From Apibacter adventoris (lineage in GTDB: Bacteria; Bacteroidota; Bacteroidia; Flavobacteriales; Weeksellaceae), in the NCBI RefSeq assembly GCF_002964975.1, contig NZ_PSZM01000001.1, forward strand, positions 248,001 to 312,000: 64,000 nt of DNA, in the 5' to 3' direction. Below the pieces are notes generated by a model that did no database searches, was not told the origin of the DNA, and saw only the letters and a program-made list of their open reading frames with translations. Of the stretch, positions 1 through 9,187 are shown piece after piece. The first letter of the stretch is position 1; each line of letters opens with the position of its first letter. Made by a program: the position numbers and the translations under genes.

Positions 1-4
1 AAAT

Positions 5-34
5 AAAAAGAGGCTTATTCCTAAGCCTCTTTTT
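5..34 (-). terminator. Intrinsic terminator of the lipoprotein gene
   Basis: A perfect 13-bp stem (5-17 with 22-34) closes a 4-nt loop and is flanked by A and T runs. It lies just after the stop codon of the minus-strand lipoprotein gene. The A/T runs on both sides mean it could also stop transcription coming from the left. Confidence 0.85.
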
Positions 35-45
35 ATTTTTATGAA

Positions 46-597
<552 letters not shown>

Positions 598-674
598 AGG
601 TTTTAAATTTAAACTAAAACAAAGTTAATATTTTTTTTCATCAGACAATTATAATGTATGTAAGTTTAAAATAG

Positions 675-682
675 TACCTTTG
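675..682 (+). promoter_or_regulatory. Bacteroidota -7 promoter element (ABC-F gene)
   Basis: TACCTTTG matches the TAnnTTTG consensus 25 bp before the ATG of the ABC-F gene. No clear TTG was seen at -33, so this is a one-element prediction. Confidence 0.55.
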
Positions 683-707
683 CCTGTCCAAAAATTCAAG
701 TATAAAA

Positions 708-2615
708 ATGATTTTAGTTCAAAACTTAGGGTTACATTTTGCCGGAAGTTATTTATTTGAAAATGTTAATTTTAGAATTAATAAAAATGACCGGATTGGA
801 CTGGCTGGTAAAAATGGAGCCGGAAAATCTACCTTATTAAAAATCTTGGCCGGAGAACAACCCTCTACCGAAGGAAATGTGGAGAAAGAAGGAGAAGTAC
901 GAATTGGATTTTTAAAACAGGATTTGGACTTTGAAAAAGGTCGTACGGTATGGGAAGAGGCTATGCAAGCATTTAAAGAATTGAACAAAATCAATAAAAA
1001 AATTGATACTATTAATCATGAACTGGTTACTCGTACTGATTATGAATCTGAAGAATATCATAAACTCATTCATGACTTAACAGACCTTACAGAACGATTT
1101 TCTCACTTAGGAGGATACAATATAGATGGTGAAATTGAAAAAATATTAAAAGGGTTAGGATTTAAAGAATCTGATTTTACGAAACTTACAGATGATTTTT
1201 CTGGTGGATGGAGAATGAGAATTGAACTGGCAAAATTACTATTGGAGGAAAATGATGTATTGCTTCTTGACGAGCCTACTAACCACTTGGATATTGAATC
1301 TATTATTTGGCTGGAAGGGTTTCTTATTAACTATAAAGGTGCTGTCGTATTAGTTTCTCACGACAAACAGTTTTTAACCAATGTTACCAATAGAACTATT
1401 GAAATATCTAACCGCACTATTCAGGATTATAAAGCCAATTATACTAAGTATCTTATATTAAGACAAGAAAGAAAAGAAAAACTTATTCAGTCTCAAAAAA
1501 ATCAAGAACAGGAAATAAAACGTACAGAACAATTGATTAATAAGTTCAGAGCCAAAGCTTCCAAAGCATCTTTTGCTCAATCACTTATAAAAAAATTGAA
1601 TAAGGTGGAACGAATAGAGGTGGAAGATGAAGATGTCACCCGTTTCCATATAAAATTTGAACCCAGTGTAATTCCTGGTAAAATTATATTTAAAGCAGAA
1701 AATCTGGGAAAATCTTTTGATAAACATATTGTTTTTCAAAATGCAAACTTCTATGTCGAAAGAGGAGAGAAGATTGCTTTTGTAGGCCAGAACGGACAAG
1801 GAAAAACTACTTTGGCAAAAATTATGGATGGTATTTTATCATATAATGGTAAATTGGAAATAGGTCATAATGTACAAATCGGTTATTTTGCACAAAACCA
1901 GGCAGAAGTTCTAAATCCTAATAAAACGATTCTGGAAGAAGCAGAAGATTCGGCAACTGAAGAATCCCGACCTAGAGTAAGAGATTTATTAGGTTCTTTT
2001 TTATTTCAAGGCGATGAGGTGCAAAAAAAGGTTTCGGTTCTTTCCGGGGGTGAAAGAAACCGTTTAGCTCTTTGTAAATTATTGTTACGTCCTTTTAATA
2101 CTTTAATTATGGATGAGCCGACCAATCATTTGGATTTACAATCAAAAGCTATTTTAAAACAAGCGCTTCAAAATTTTAAAGGAACTTTATTGCTAGTTTC
2201 TCACGATCGAGAATTTTTAGACGGACTTGCTCAGAAGATTTTTGAATTCAGAAACGGAGAGGTTAAAGAATTTTTAGGCGGAATTAGTGAATATTTAGAT
2301 TATAGAAAAAAAGAAAACATGCGAGAGGTAGACATAGAGAAATCTACTGTAAAAAAAGTTGCCTCTATAAATGTTTCAGAATCTAAAAATACAACCGATA
2401 AAGATAAAACTAAGGAACTAAAAATATTGGAAAATAAATTATCAAAGGTTGAAATTGAAATTGAAAACATTGAAAAAGATATTAAAAAAACCGAAGATCT
2501 ATTTATCCAAAAAAATCCAACAGAAGAAGAATTAGCCACTTATTCGTTTTTAAAGAAAGATTTAGAAGAACTGAATAAAAAATGGGAAGAAATATACCAT
2601 GAATTAAATGAATAA
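708..2615 (+). CDS. ABC-F family ATP-binding protein
   Basis: This 635-residue soluble tandem ATPase has no membrane segments. ATPase 1 has Walker A GKNGAGKST (34-42), signature SGGWR (165-169) and Walker B with DEPTNHLD (188-195). A charged linker at about 230-325 is followed by ATPase 2, with GQNGQGKTT (360-368), LSGGE (445-449) and DEPTNHLD ending at 476. The C-terminus (about 545-635) is a Lys/Glu-rich coiled coil. This is the ABC-F layout; family members act on the ribosome as translation factors or antibiotic-protection factors. The subfamily cannot be settled by eye. The gene stands alone behind its own promoter. Confidence 0.93.
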   Translation: MILVQNLGLHFAGSYLFENVNFRINKNDRIGLAGKNGAGKSTLLKILAGEQPSTEGNVEKEGEVRIGFLKQDLDFEKGRTVWEEAMQAFKELNKINKKIDTINHELVTRTDYESEEYHKLIHDLTDLTERFSHLGGYNIDGEIEKILKGLGFKESDFTKLTDDFSGGWRMRIELAKLLLEENDVLLLDEPTNHLDIESIIWLEGFLINYKGAVVLVSHDKQFLTNVTNRTIEISNRTIQDYKANYTKYLILRQERKEKLIQSQKNQEQEIKRTEQLINKFRAKASKASFAQSLIKKLNKVERIEVEDEDVTRFHIKFEPSVIPGKIIFKAENLGKSFDKHIVFQNANFYVERGEKIAFVGQNGQGKTTLAKIMDGILSYNGKLEIGHNVQIGYFAQNQAEVLNPNKTILEEAEDSATEESRPRVRDLLGSFLFQGDEVQKKVSVLSGGERNRLALCKLLLRPFNTLIMDEPTNHLDLQSKAILKQALQNFKGTLLLVSHDREFLDGLAQKIFEFRNGEVKEFLGGISEYLDYRKKENMREVDIEKSTVKKVASINVSESKNTTDKDKTKELKILENKLSKVEIEIENIEKDIKKTEDLFIQKNPTEEELATYSFLKKDLEELNKKWEEIYHELNE

Positions 2616-2704
2616 TTTTTTATACAAGATTATATTTATATTCAATAATTTTATTTAAATGGTTTTTATATATTTGTTTTTTAACAAATTAATCTAATTA
2701 TACT

Positions 2705-3577
2705 TTGACAATATTATACTTTACCCTTATATTATTTTTGGGTGCAATTTTTGCCGGAATGTTAGGTTCTCTAACTGGTTTAGGGGGAGGGGTGGTAATT
2801 ATTCCATTATTAACTTTGGGATTTGGTGTTGATATCAAATATGCAGTTGGAACCGCATTAGTTACCTCTATTGCTACTTCATCCGGAGCAGCAGCTGCTT
2901 ATATTAAAGAAGGAATGACCAATGTAAGGATAGGAATGTTTTTGGAAATAGCTACAACTTTAGGAGCCGTAATTGGTGCTTTATTAGCCGTATTTTTACC
3001 CGCTTCTGCGGTATACATTATTTTTGGTATCGTTTTAATTTTTTCAGGCATTATGACTATCCGAAAAAAAAATGAAACCCCTTATTTAGGAAAGCCTAGC
3101 AAGACTGCATCATTACTAAAGTTAAACAGTACTTACCCTACTCCGGAAGGTATAAAAAATTATAATGTTAAAAATGTAGCCGGAGGTTTTTCTTTAATGA
3201 CATTTGCCGGTATTTTATCAGGAATTTTAGGAATTGGATCCGGATCTATGAAAGTTTTAGCTATGGATACTGCAATGAAAATTCCTTTTAAAGTTTCTAC
3301 CACTACTTCCAATTTTATGGTAGGTGTTACCGCAGCGGCTAGTGCTGTAATTTATTTTCAAAGAGGACAAATTGAACCTGTTTTAGCCATGCCCATTGTG
3401 GTAGGGGTATTAATAGGAGCTTTTTTGGGCTCAAAAATATTAATGAAAATTAATGTTTCTTTATTACGCAAAATATTTTGTTTTGTAATTATTATATTGG
3501 CTATACAAATGATGTATCGTGGGTTTGAACCTAGTTTAGTACACTGGTTTCCATCGGTAAAATTTCCTAAATTATAA
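2705..3577 (+). CDS. Sulfite exporter TauE/SafE family permease
   Basis: This 290-residue polytopic inner-membrane protein has the two-half TauE/SafE layout. Each half has a Gly-rich hairpin: LGSLTGLGGG at about 20-30, and GILSGILGIGSGS at about 175. The family exports sulfite, sulfoacetate or other small organic anions; the substrate here is unknown. The start is TTG. An in-frame TAA lies at 2690-2692, and the next ATG (2759) would remove most of the first membrane helix, so TTG is preferred. A DUF1634 gene follows after 12 bp, the usual partner of this family. Confidence 0.88.
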   Translation: MTILYFTLILFLGAIFAGMLGSLTGLGGGVVIIPLLTLGFGVDIKYAVGTALVTSIATSSGAAAAYIKEGMTNVRIGMFLEIATTLGAVIGALLAVFLPASAVYIIFGIVLIFSGIMTIRKKNETPYLGKPSKTASLLKLNSTYPTPEGIKNYNVKNVAGGFSLMTFAGILSGILGIGSGSMKVLAMDTAMKIPFKVSTTTSNFMVGVTAAASAVIYFQRGQIEPVLAMPIVVGVLIGAFLGSKILMKINVSLLRKIFCFVIIILAIQMMYRGFEPSLVHWFPSVKFPKL

Positions 3578-3589
3578 ATTTTATAATAT

Positions 3590-3985
3590 ATGAGTATATT
3601 TTCTAAAAGATTTTGGATTGAACGAGATGTAGAGCTATATATTGGAAAACTACTTAGATATGGTGTTATTTTATCATCTATAATTACCATATTAGGGGGA
3701 ATTATTTATGTAAGTCAACATCCTCATGAGATTCCTAACTTCAAAACTTTTACCGGAGCTCCAGAATATTTAAGAGAATTAAGCACTATTTTTCCTAAGG
3801 TTTTACAATTTGATGGATTAGCCATCATTCAATTGGGAGTAGCTGTATTAATTGCCACGCCTATTTTAAGAATCGTTTTCTCCATTTTAGCTTTTGCTAT
3901 TGAACATGACTATATGTATGTTATTATCACTTGTATTGTACTTAGTATTATTCTAGCTAATTTATTTTTTGGAATTGAAAGTTAA
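3590..3985 (+). CDS. DUF1634 membrane protein
   Basis: This 131-residue protein has three hydrophobic segments (about 24-42, 80-102 and 108-127), the size and pattern of DUF1634. DUF1634 genes usually sit beside TauE/SafE permeases, as here (12-bp gap), so an accessory role in anion export is inferred. The biochemical function is unknown. Confidence 0.82.
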   Translation: MSIFSKRFWIERDVELYIGKLLRYGVILSSIITILGGIIYVSQHPHEIPNFKTFTGAPEYLRELSTIFPKVLQFDGLAIIQLGVAVLIATPILRIVFSILAFAIEHDYMYVIITCIVLSIILANLFFGIES

Positions 3986-4028
3986 ACCATCTTTATATTT
4001 ATCTTTCTTCATATATTTTTAAATTTCT

Positions 4029-6230
4029 ATGTCTAAACGTTTTCAAAACATATTTTCTGAAAGTACATATTTTGTATTCAGTTTTTATTTTAGCCGCGGA
4101 TTAAGAATCGCTTTTGCAATGGTTACCCCCATTTTGGTTAGTATGTTTTTTAATCAATTGAGTATAGGTATATTAACTTCATCAGGTGCTTTAGTTGCAG
4201 GTATTGGTGATAATCCGGGTACTATAAAAATTAAATTTTATACTCAATCTGTTGCTGCCATTTTCTATTTTCTAGTTGTCTTTATTAGCCAGCTGTTATT
4301 ACCTTATACAATCGCTTTTGGTTTATGGGCTACTTTCTGTGGTTTCTTTTTCTCCATGTTTTTTATATATGGTTCCAGAGCAGTGAGTGTCGGGACATCG
4401 GCTTTATTATGTTTAGTTTATGCCTGCGGTTTTGAAAATCCATCTCTAGGAGTAAATACTCTGTTCTTTATGCTCGGAGTAATTTATTATGGAATTGTAT
4501 CACTGGGATTGTGGAGAATTCAGCCTTTTCGTGTAGCAGAGCAAAAGATTAGTGAAAATATAAAATATTTAAGTGAATATACCGGCTTAATGAAAAGTTA
4601 TTATCTTGAAAAAGCAGCTCCTAATCCTCCCAAAAAAAATAAATTTGAAGATATACAGAGCAGGCTTTTTGATAAACAAGAAAAAATTCACAGTAGTCAG
4701 GAAGATATCAGAGAAAATTTATTTAAATTACGAATAAATGCTAAAAGCTTTTCTGCTAAAGGCAGAAGAATGGCTCTCATTTTTAGTGCTTTAATAGATT
4801 TATATGAACACCTGATTTCATTAAATCTTCATGATCCTAAACTTATTTCTTCCCTTGAAAATAGTAATCTGAAAACTGATTTTTGCAGCCAACTGGATAA
4901 TATGCAAGATATACTTAATGGTATTAGTTGGTCAATAAATTTACATAAAAAAGTAACTGTTCTTATTGATTCTTCAATTTTATCTAATTTTAAAAATCAA
5001 ATTATATATTTTGAAAATACCAATATTCCCAGTGGAATTGATTTACATGTTTTAAAACATATAAGGTTAATATTTAAAACCTTTTACAGACAAGCAAAGA
5101 TTATTAAATCTTTAGTAAATGGTGAATTTGAAAAGGATAAAAGTGCCTATGAAGATTTAGATTTAAAAAAGTTTACTCAAAAATATAATTATAGTTTTTC
5201 TTCTTTTAAAGCTAATCTTAATTTAAGATCTAATATATTTAAATATGCTTTGAGAATGAGCCTTTCTATACTTTTAGCTTATATAGCTTGTGCTCTACTC
5301 CAAATTAATTATTTTTGCTGGGTATTCCTTACAATCATACTTATTTTAAAACCAGTGTATGGGAATACTAAAAATTTTGCTATAGACAGATTAAAAGGAA
5401 CTTTAACGGGAGGAATTATTACTTTATTAGTTCTGCTTATTACTCAAAATCCGTACATTATAACCTTGGTTATTACCATAAGTATTATTGGTGCTTATAG
5501 CTTTATCCCCATTAATTATAAAGTTGGGGTAGCTTTTGTAACAATTTTTGTTATTCTATTACTTTTTTTGGATCATCACAATGGAAATAACTGGACTAAT
5601 ATTTATCATCGAATCGGAGGAACCACTATAGCTATCATAATTGCTTTTATAATCAGCTTTTCCTTTCTTCCTACTTGGGAATTTAAAGTTCTTCCTATGT
5701 TAATAGGAAAACTGCTAAAATATAATTTGAAGTATTTCCAAAAAATCTCTAATAATTTACTGAACGAACATAAATTTTCTGATACAGAAATAAAACTTTC
5801 AAGAAAAGACGTTTTACTAGGTACTTCTAATTTATCCAGTGCTTTTCAAAGAGTTATTTCTGAACCTAAATTATCTAAAAATTATAAGTCTGATATTTAC
5901 AATCTTATTACTCTAATAAATTTATTATCTACCCGAATTTCTTCTTTAAGAACTTATTCTTCTCAAGTTATAGATGTTAGTGGAGATGATAAAATAATAA
6001 TTAAAAATATTGAAGAGATTCTTTATAACTGTATAGCTGTTATAAGTCAAAATTCAAATGTTATTATAACAGATTTATCTTTAAAAGAAAATGATTTTTC
6101 AAATTATAATGAATCCTTATTTTCCTATCAACTGAAAGAAATTCATTCGCTAATTTTACAGATTTATAACTACATTATAAAGTTACAAGAATTTGAAGAA
6201 TGGAAAATTTCTAACAAATATATTTCATAA
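4029..6230 (+). CDS. FUSC family (YccS/YhfK-like) membrane protein
   Basis: This 733-residue protein has two blocks of membrane helices (about 20-165 and 405-550). A cytoplasmic alpha-helical region lies between them and another follows them. This repeated TM-block/soluble-block pattern is the FUSC/YccS layout, related to aromatic-acid exporters such as AaeB. The C-terminal block contains a Gly-rich run (RLKGTLTGG) seen in the family. It follows DUF1634 by 43 bp and may be co-transcribed with the TauE/SafE gene. The substrate is unknown. Confidence 0.85.
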   Translation: MSKRFQNIFSESTYFVFSFYFSRGLRIAFAMVTPILVSMFFNQLSIGILTSSGALVAGIGDNPGTIKIKFYTQSVAAIFYFLVVFISQLLLPYTIAFGLWATFCGFFFSMFFIYGSRAVSVGTSALLCLVYACGFENPSLGVNTLFFMLGVIYYGIVSLGLWRIQPFRVAEQKISENIKYLSEYTGLMKSYYLEKAAPNPPKKNKFEDIQSRLFDKQEKIHSSQEDIRENLFKLRINAKSFSAKGRRMALIFSALIDLYEHLISLNLHDPKLISSLENSNLKTDFCSQLDNMQDILNGISWSINLHKKVTVLIDSSILSNFKNQIIYFENTNIPSGIDLHVLKHIRLIFKTFYRQAKIIKSLVNGEFEKDKSAYEDLDLKKFTQKYNYSFSSFKANLNLRSNIFKYALRMSLSILLAYIACALLQINYFCWVFLTIILILKPVYGNTKNFAIDRLKGTLTGGIITLLVLLITQNPYIITLVITISIIGAYSFIPINYKVGVAFVTIFVILLLFLDHHNGNNWTNIYHRIGGTTIAIIIAFIISFSFLPTWEFKVLPMLIGKLLKYNLKYFQKISNNLLNEHKFSDTEIKLSRKDVLLGTSNLSSAFQRVISEPKLSKNYKSDIYNLITLINLLSTRISSLRTYSSQVIDVSGDDKIIIKNIEEILYNCIAVISQNSNVIITDLSLKENDFSNYNESLFSYQLKEIHSLILQIYNYIIKLQEFEEWKISNKYIS

Positions 6231-6338
6231 TTCTAATCAAGTAATTTTCTATTAGAACGAAAAAACAATCATAAAAAATTGTATTTAAAATATATTTTGA
6301 AGAGGATATTATTTAAAAAAAAAATAAAAATGCAAGAT

Positions 6339-7316
6339 TTAGTTTTCCCTCTCTATGACGTAAGTAAGCATAAGCTCTAAAGAATCTCTATTTTCGTTTT
6401 TAGGAAAAGATAGCAAAATATCTAATGCTTTCTGCTTGTATTCATTCATTATACTAATAGCATAATCCAAACCTCCGTTTTTCTTTACAAAATCAATAAC
6501 TTCTGCTACTCTTTTTTTATTTTTATTATAATTTTTTATAGAATTTATCAGCCATTTTTTATGTTCAGGATCTGTAGTATTTAAAATATAAATCAAAGGA
6601 AGGGTCATTTTTCTTTCCTGTATATCAATTCCAACAGGCTTACCTATAATATTTGTACTAGTATAATCAAAAAGATCATCTTTAATTTGAAATGCAATTC
6701 CTGCATATTCTCCAAAAAGTCTAAGTTTATTAGCTATTTCATCTGAAGCATAGGCAGAACGAGCTCCAGATTCACAACAGGCAGAAATAAGAACCGCAGT
6801 TTTTTGGCGAATAATTTCATAATATACTTTTTCAGTAATATCTAATTTTCGACTTTTTTCCAATTGTAATAATTCGCCTTCCGCCATTTCTCTTATTACT
6901 CGTGAAATTATGCTGAGAAGATCAAGATCCTGATTATCTGTGGCAAGTAAAACGCTTTTTGAAAGTAAATAATCTCCCACTAAAACAGCTATTTTATTTT
7001 TCCATAATGCATTAATGGAAAAAAAACCTCTTCTCATGTAACTTTCATCTACCACATCGTCATGCACCAAAGTAGCTGTATGAATTAACTCTATTAATGA
7101 AGCAGCACGGTAAGTTTTATCCGTTATTTTCCCGGTTAATTTAGCCGTTAAAAAAATAAACATAGGCCGCATTTGTTTTCCTTTACGTCTTACAATAAAT
7201 TGAGTAATTCTATCTAATAAAGGAACTTTACTCTTCATAGATTCATAGAATCTTTTTTCGAAGAGCTTCATTTCATCAGAAATTGGAGCTTTAATGCGTT
7301 CTGTAACTTTAGACAT
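6339..7316 (-). CDS. Long-chain polyprenyl diphosphate synthase
   Basis: This 325-residue protein is a trans-type prenyltransferase that extends allylic diphosphates with isopentenyl diphosphate. The landmarks are GKQMRP (46-51), the first Asp-rich motif DDVVD (86-90) with QLEKSR-type residues later, and the second motif KDDLFD (DDLFD 213-217). Small residues before the first Asp-rich motif (Ala81, Thr82) fit a long-chain (octaprenyl/menaquinone side chain, IspB-like) product, but chain length is not proven. It is divergent from the uppS operon, so two branches of polyprenyl synthesis sit side by side. Confidence 0.9.
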   Translation of the reverse strand: MSKVTERIKAPISDEMKLFEKRFYESMKSKVPLLDRITQFIVRRKGKQMRPMFIFLTAKLTGKITDKTYRAASLIELIHTATLVHDDVVDESYMRRGFFSINALWKNKIAVLVGDYLLSKSVLLATDNQDLDLLSIISRVIREMAEGELLQLEKSRKLDITEKVYYEIIRQKTAVLISACCESGARSAYASDEIANKLRLFGEYAGIAFQIKDDLFDYTSTNIIGKPVGIDIQERKMTLPLIYILNTTDPEHKKWLINSIKNYNKNKKRVAEVIDFVKKNGGLDYAISIMNEYKQKALDILLSFPKNENRDSLELMLTYVIEREN

Positions 7317-7323
7317 TAGAGTT

Positions 7324-7331
7324 CAAAAGTA
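7324..7331 (-). promoter_or_regulatory. -7 promoter element of the polyprenyl synthase gene
   Basis: On the minus strand TACTTTTG fits TAnnTTTG and ends 7 bp before the ATG (7316). If used, the transcript would start at or next to the start codon, giving a leaderless or almost leaderless mRNA. Confidence 0.5.
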
Positions 7332-7473
7332 ATACTTTTTTCATAAAAAGTAAATTTCAAAAGCAAAATTAAATTTGTTGCCTAATAATATCTATATTTC
7401 GATTTACCTAAAAATTCCACTCATAAAAATACGTTAAATATAAAATAAAAGATGCATACACAAAAAGAATTAC

Positions 7474-7481
7474 TATATTTG
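7474..7481 (+). promoter_or_regulatory. -7 promoter element of the envelope-biogenesis operon
   Basis: TATATTTG fits the TAnnTTTG consensus 79 bp before the first gene of the DUF6089-uppS-bamA-skp operon. The -33 TTG is not obvious. Confidence 0.55.
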
Positions 7482-7560
7482 TCCTCTTAAAATCTGACAA
7501 AATACTTATAAGATTGCAACAAAATATTAAATTTTGCGTTAAGTAATTATTGTAAAAATA

Positions 7561-8421
7561 ATGAAACTAAGTATGAAAAAATTTTTATTATTAATTATCA
7601 TAATAATAAGTTCCTCAGTAACTGTCATTGCACAAAGACATGAATTCGGATTATCTTTAGGTAGAGCTAATATAATTGGAGACATTGGTAAAACCAATTA
7701 TATAGAAATTTTCCCTATGGATTTACATAGAGTACCTATTTCAGTAGGGCTTCTTTATCGTTTAAATCTTAATAACCGTCAAAGTTTAAGATTTAATTTA
7801 ATTTATAATAAAGTTTATTTTGATGATTATAAGGCCAGTGAAGATTACAGATATGACAGAGATATAAAAGATGATAATAAAATAATAGAAGGTTCTGCTT
7901 TATTTGAATATTATTTCTTTGATATTAATGATATAAAAAGGCTTGGGGGATCGCCTTATATTTTTGGGGGAATTGCTGCATATGGTTATAATGACCGTAA
8001 ATATACTATTACTCATGATTTATATAAAAACCCTGACGGCTCTCTTAAATATCCCTCCTCTCCTAAAGATTTTGACACAAAATCTAGCTATAGTGAAAGT
8101 AATAAAGTAGATTTCAGTATACCTTTTGGAGTTGGTTTTAAACTTAAATTCAATTATAATTGGCTTCTTTCATTTGAAGTAGGAGCAAGATATACTTTCC
8201 AAGATAACTTGGATTATAGTGCTATAAAAACAGATAAATTTACAATAAATACAAGTAGTTATTTATTAGACGCACTCTATACCGATGAAATAAACAAAAG
8301 AAATGCTGAAATTATTGGAAAACATCAAACAGGAAACACTTATAAAAGTAATGATTGGTACTTAATTTGGGGGTTAAATCTGACCTATACATTTGGAAGA
8401 CCTCCTTGTTATTGTTATTAA
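7561..8421 (+). CDS. DUF6089 family outer-membrane beta-barrel protein
   Basis: This 286-residue protein has a signal peptide (about 1-25, ending VIAQ). Alternating hydrophobic, Tyr-rich strands follow, ending in a strand with WGLNLTYTFG near the C-terminus, which suggests a small outer-membrane barrel. In Flavobacteriia a DUF6089 protein typically precedes uppS and bamA, as here, which supports the family call. The function is not known. A second Met at residue 5 is an alternative start. Confidence 0.78.
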   Translation: MKLSMKKFLLLIIIIISSSVTVIAQRHEFGLSLGRANIIGDIGKTNYIEIFPMDLHRVPISVGLLYRLNLNNRQSLRFNLIYNKVYFDDYKASEDYRYDRDIKDDNKIIEGSALFEYYFFDINDIKRLGGSPYIFGGIAAYGYNDRKYTITHDLYKNPDGSLKYPSSPKDFDTKSSYSESNKVDFSIPFGVGFKLKFNYNWLLSFEVGARYTFQDNLDYSAIKTDKFTINTSSYLLDALYTDEINKRNAEIIGKHQTGNTYKSNDWYLIWGLNLTYTFGRPPCYCY

Positions 8422-8432
8422 ATTTAATTTCG

Positions 8433-9173
8433 ATGTCTGAAGATAATACATTAGAAAAAATGCCGAAACATGTAGCTATTATTATGGATGGCAATGGAAG
8501 ATGGGCAAAAAAAAGAGGAATGAATCGTACCTTTGGCCACCAAAGTGCAATTAAGGCAGTAAGAGAAGCTATAGAATTTTGTAATGATTATAACATACCT
8601 TATCTTACACTTTATACTTTTTCTTCTGAAAATTGGAAGAGGCCGGCTTTAGAAGTTAATGTACTAATGAACCTGTTAATTAACACTATAAAAAAGGAGA
8701 CTAAAAAACTTAATGAAAATGGTGTTAGAGTGAAAGTAATAGGTAATACAGAAAAATTACCAAAAAATGTATTAACAGAACTTAACAAACTAATTGAAAA
8801 TACAAAAGATAATAAAAAAGGAACCTTAATATTAGCCTTGAGTTATAGTTCTAAAGAAGAAATATTAGCTGCTACTAAAAAAATTATATCTGAAGTTATT
8901 AATAATCAAATACAAATTAATCAAATAGATACTAATTTGTTTAGTAATTATTTATATACCCAAAATATTCCAGATGTTGATCTTTTAATAAGAACAAGTG
9001 GTGAAAGAAGAATCAGTAATTTTTTACTTTGGCAAATCGCTTATGCTGAATTATATTTTACGGATATTTTATGGCCTGATTTTAATAAAGAAGAATTTTT
9101 AAATGCAATTAAGTTTTATCAATCCAGAGAAAGAAGATTTGGAAAAACAAGTGAACAGTTAAAAATTAAATAG
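8433..9173 (+). CDS. uppS: Isoprenyl transferase (undecaprenyl diphosphate synthase)
   Basis: This 246-residue cis-prenyltransferase makes the C55 carrier lipid for peptidoglycan and surface glycans. Key motifs are MDGNGRWA with the catalytic Asp19, the TLYTFSSENWKRP segment (59-71), and RTSGERR (187-193) for isopentenyl diphosphate binding. The ATG at 8433 is chosen because it gives the standard N-terminus 11 bp after the preceding stop. A longer in-frame extension would run back inside DUF6089. It is the second gene of the envelope operon, 14 bp before bamA. Confidence 0.95.
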   Translation: MSEDNTLEKMPKHVAIIMDGNGRWAKKRGMNRTFGHQSAIKAVREAIEFCNDYNIPYLTLYTFSSENWKRPALEVNVLMNLLINTIKKETKKLNENGVRVKVIGNTEKLPKNVLTELNKLIENTKDNKKGTLILALSYSSKEEILAATKKIISEVINNQIQINQIDTNLFSNYLYTQNIPDVDLLIRTSGERRISNFLLWQIAYAELYFTDILWPDFNKEEFLNAIKFYQSRERRFGKTSEQLKIK

Positions 9174-9187
9174 TATTGTAAACATTT

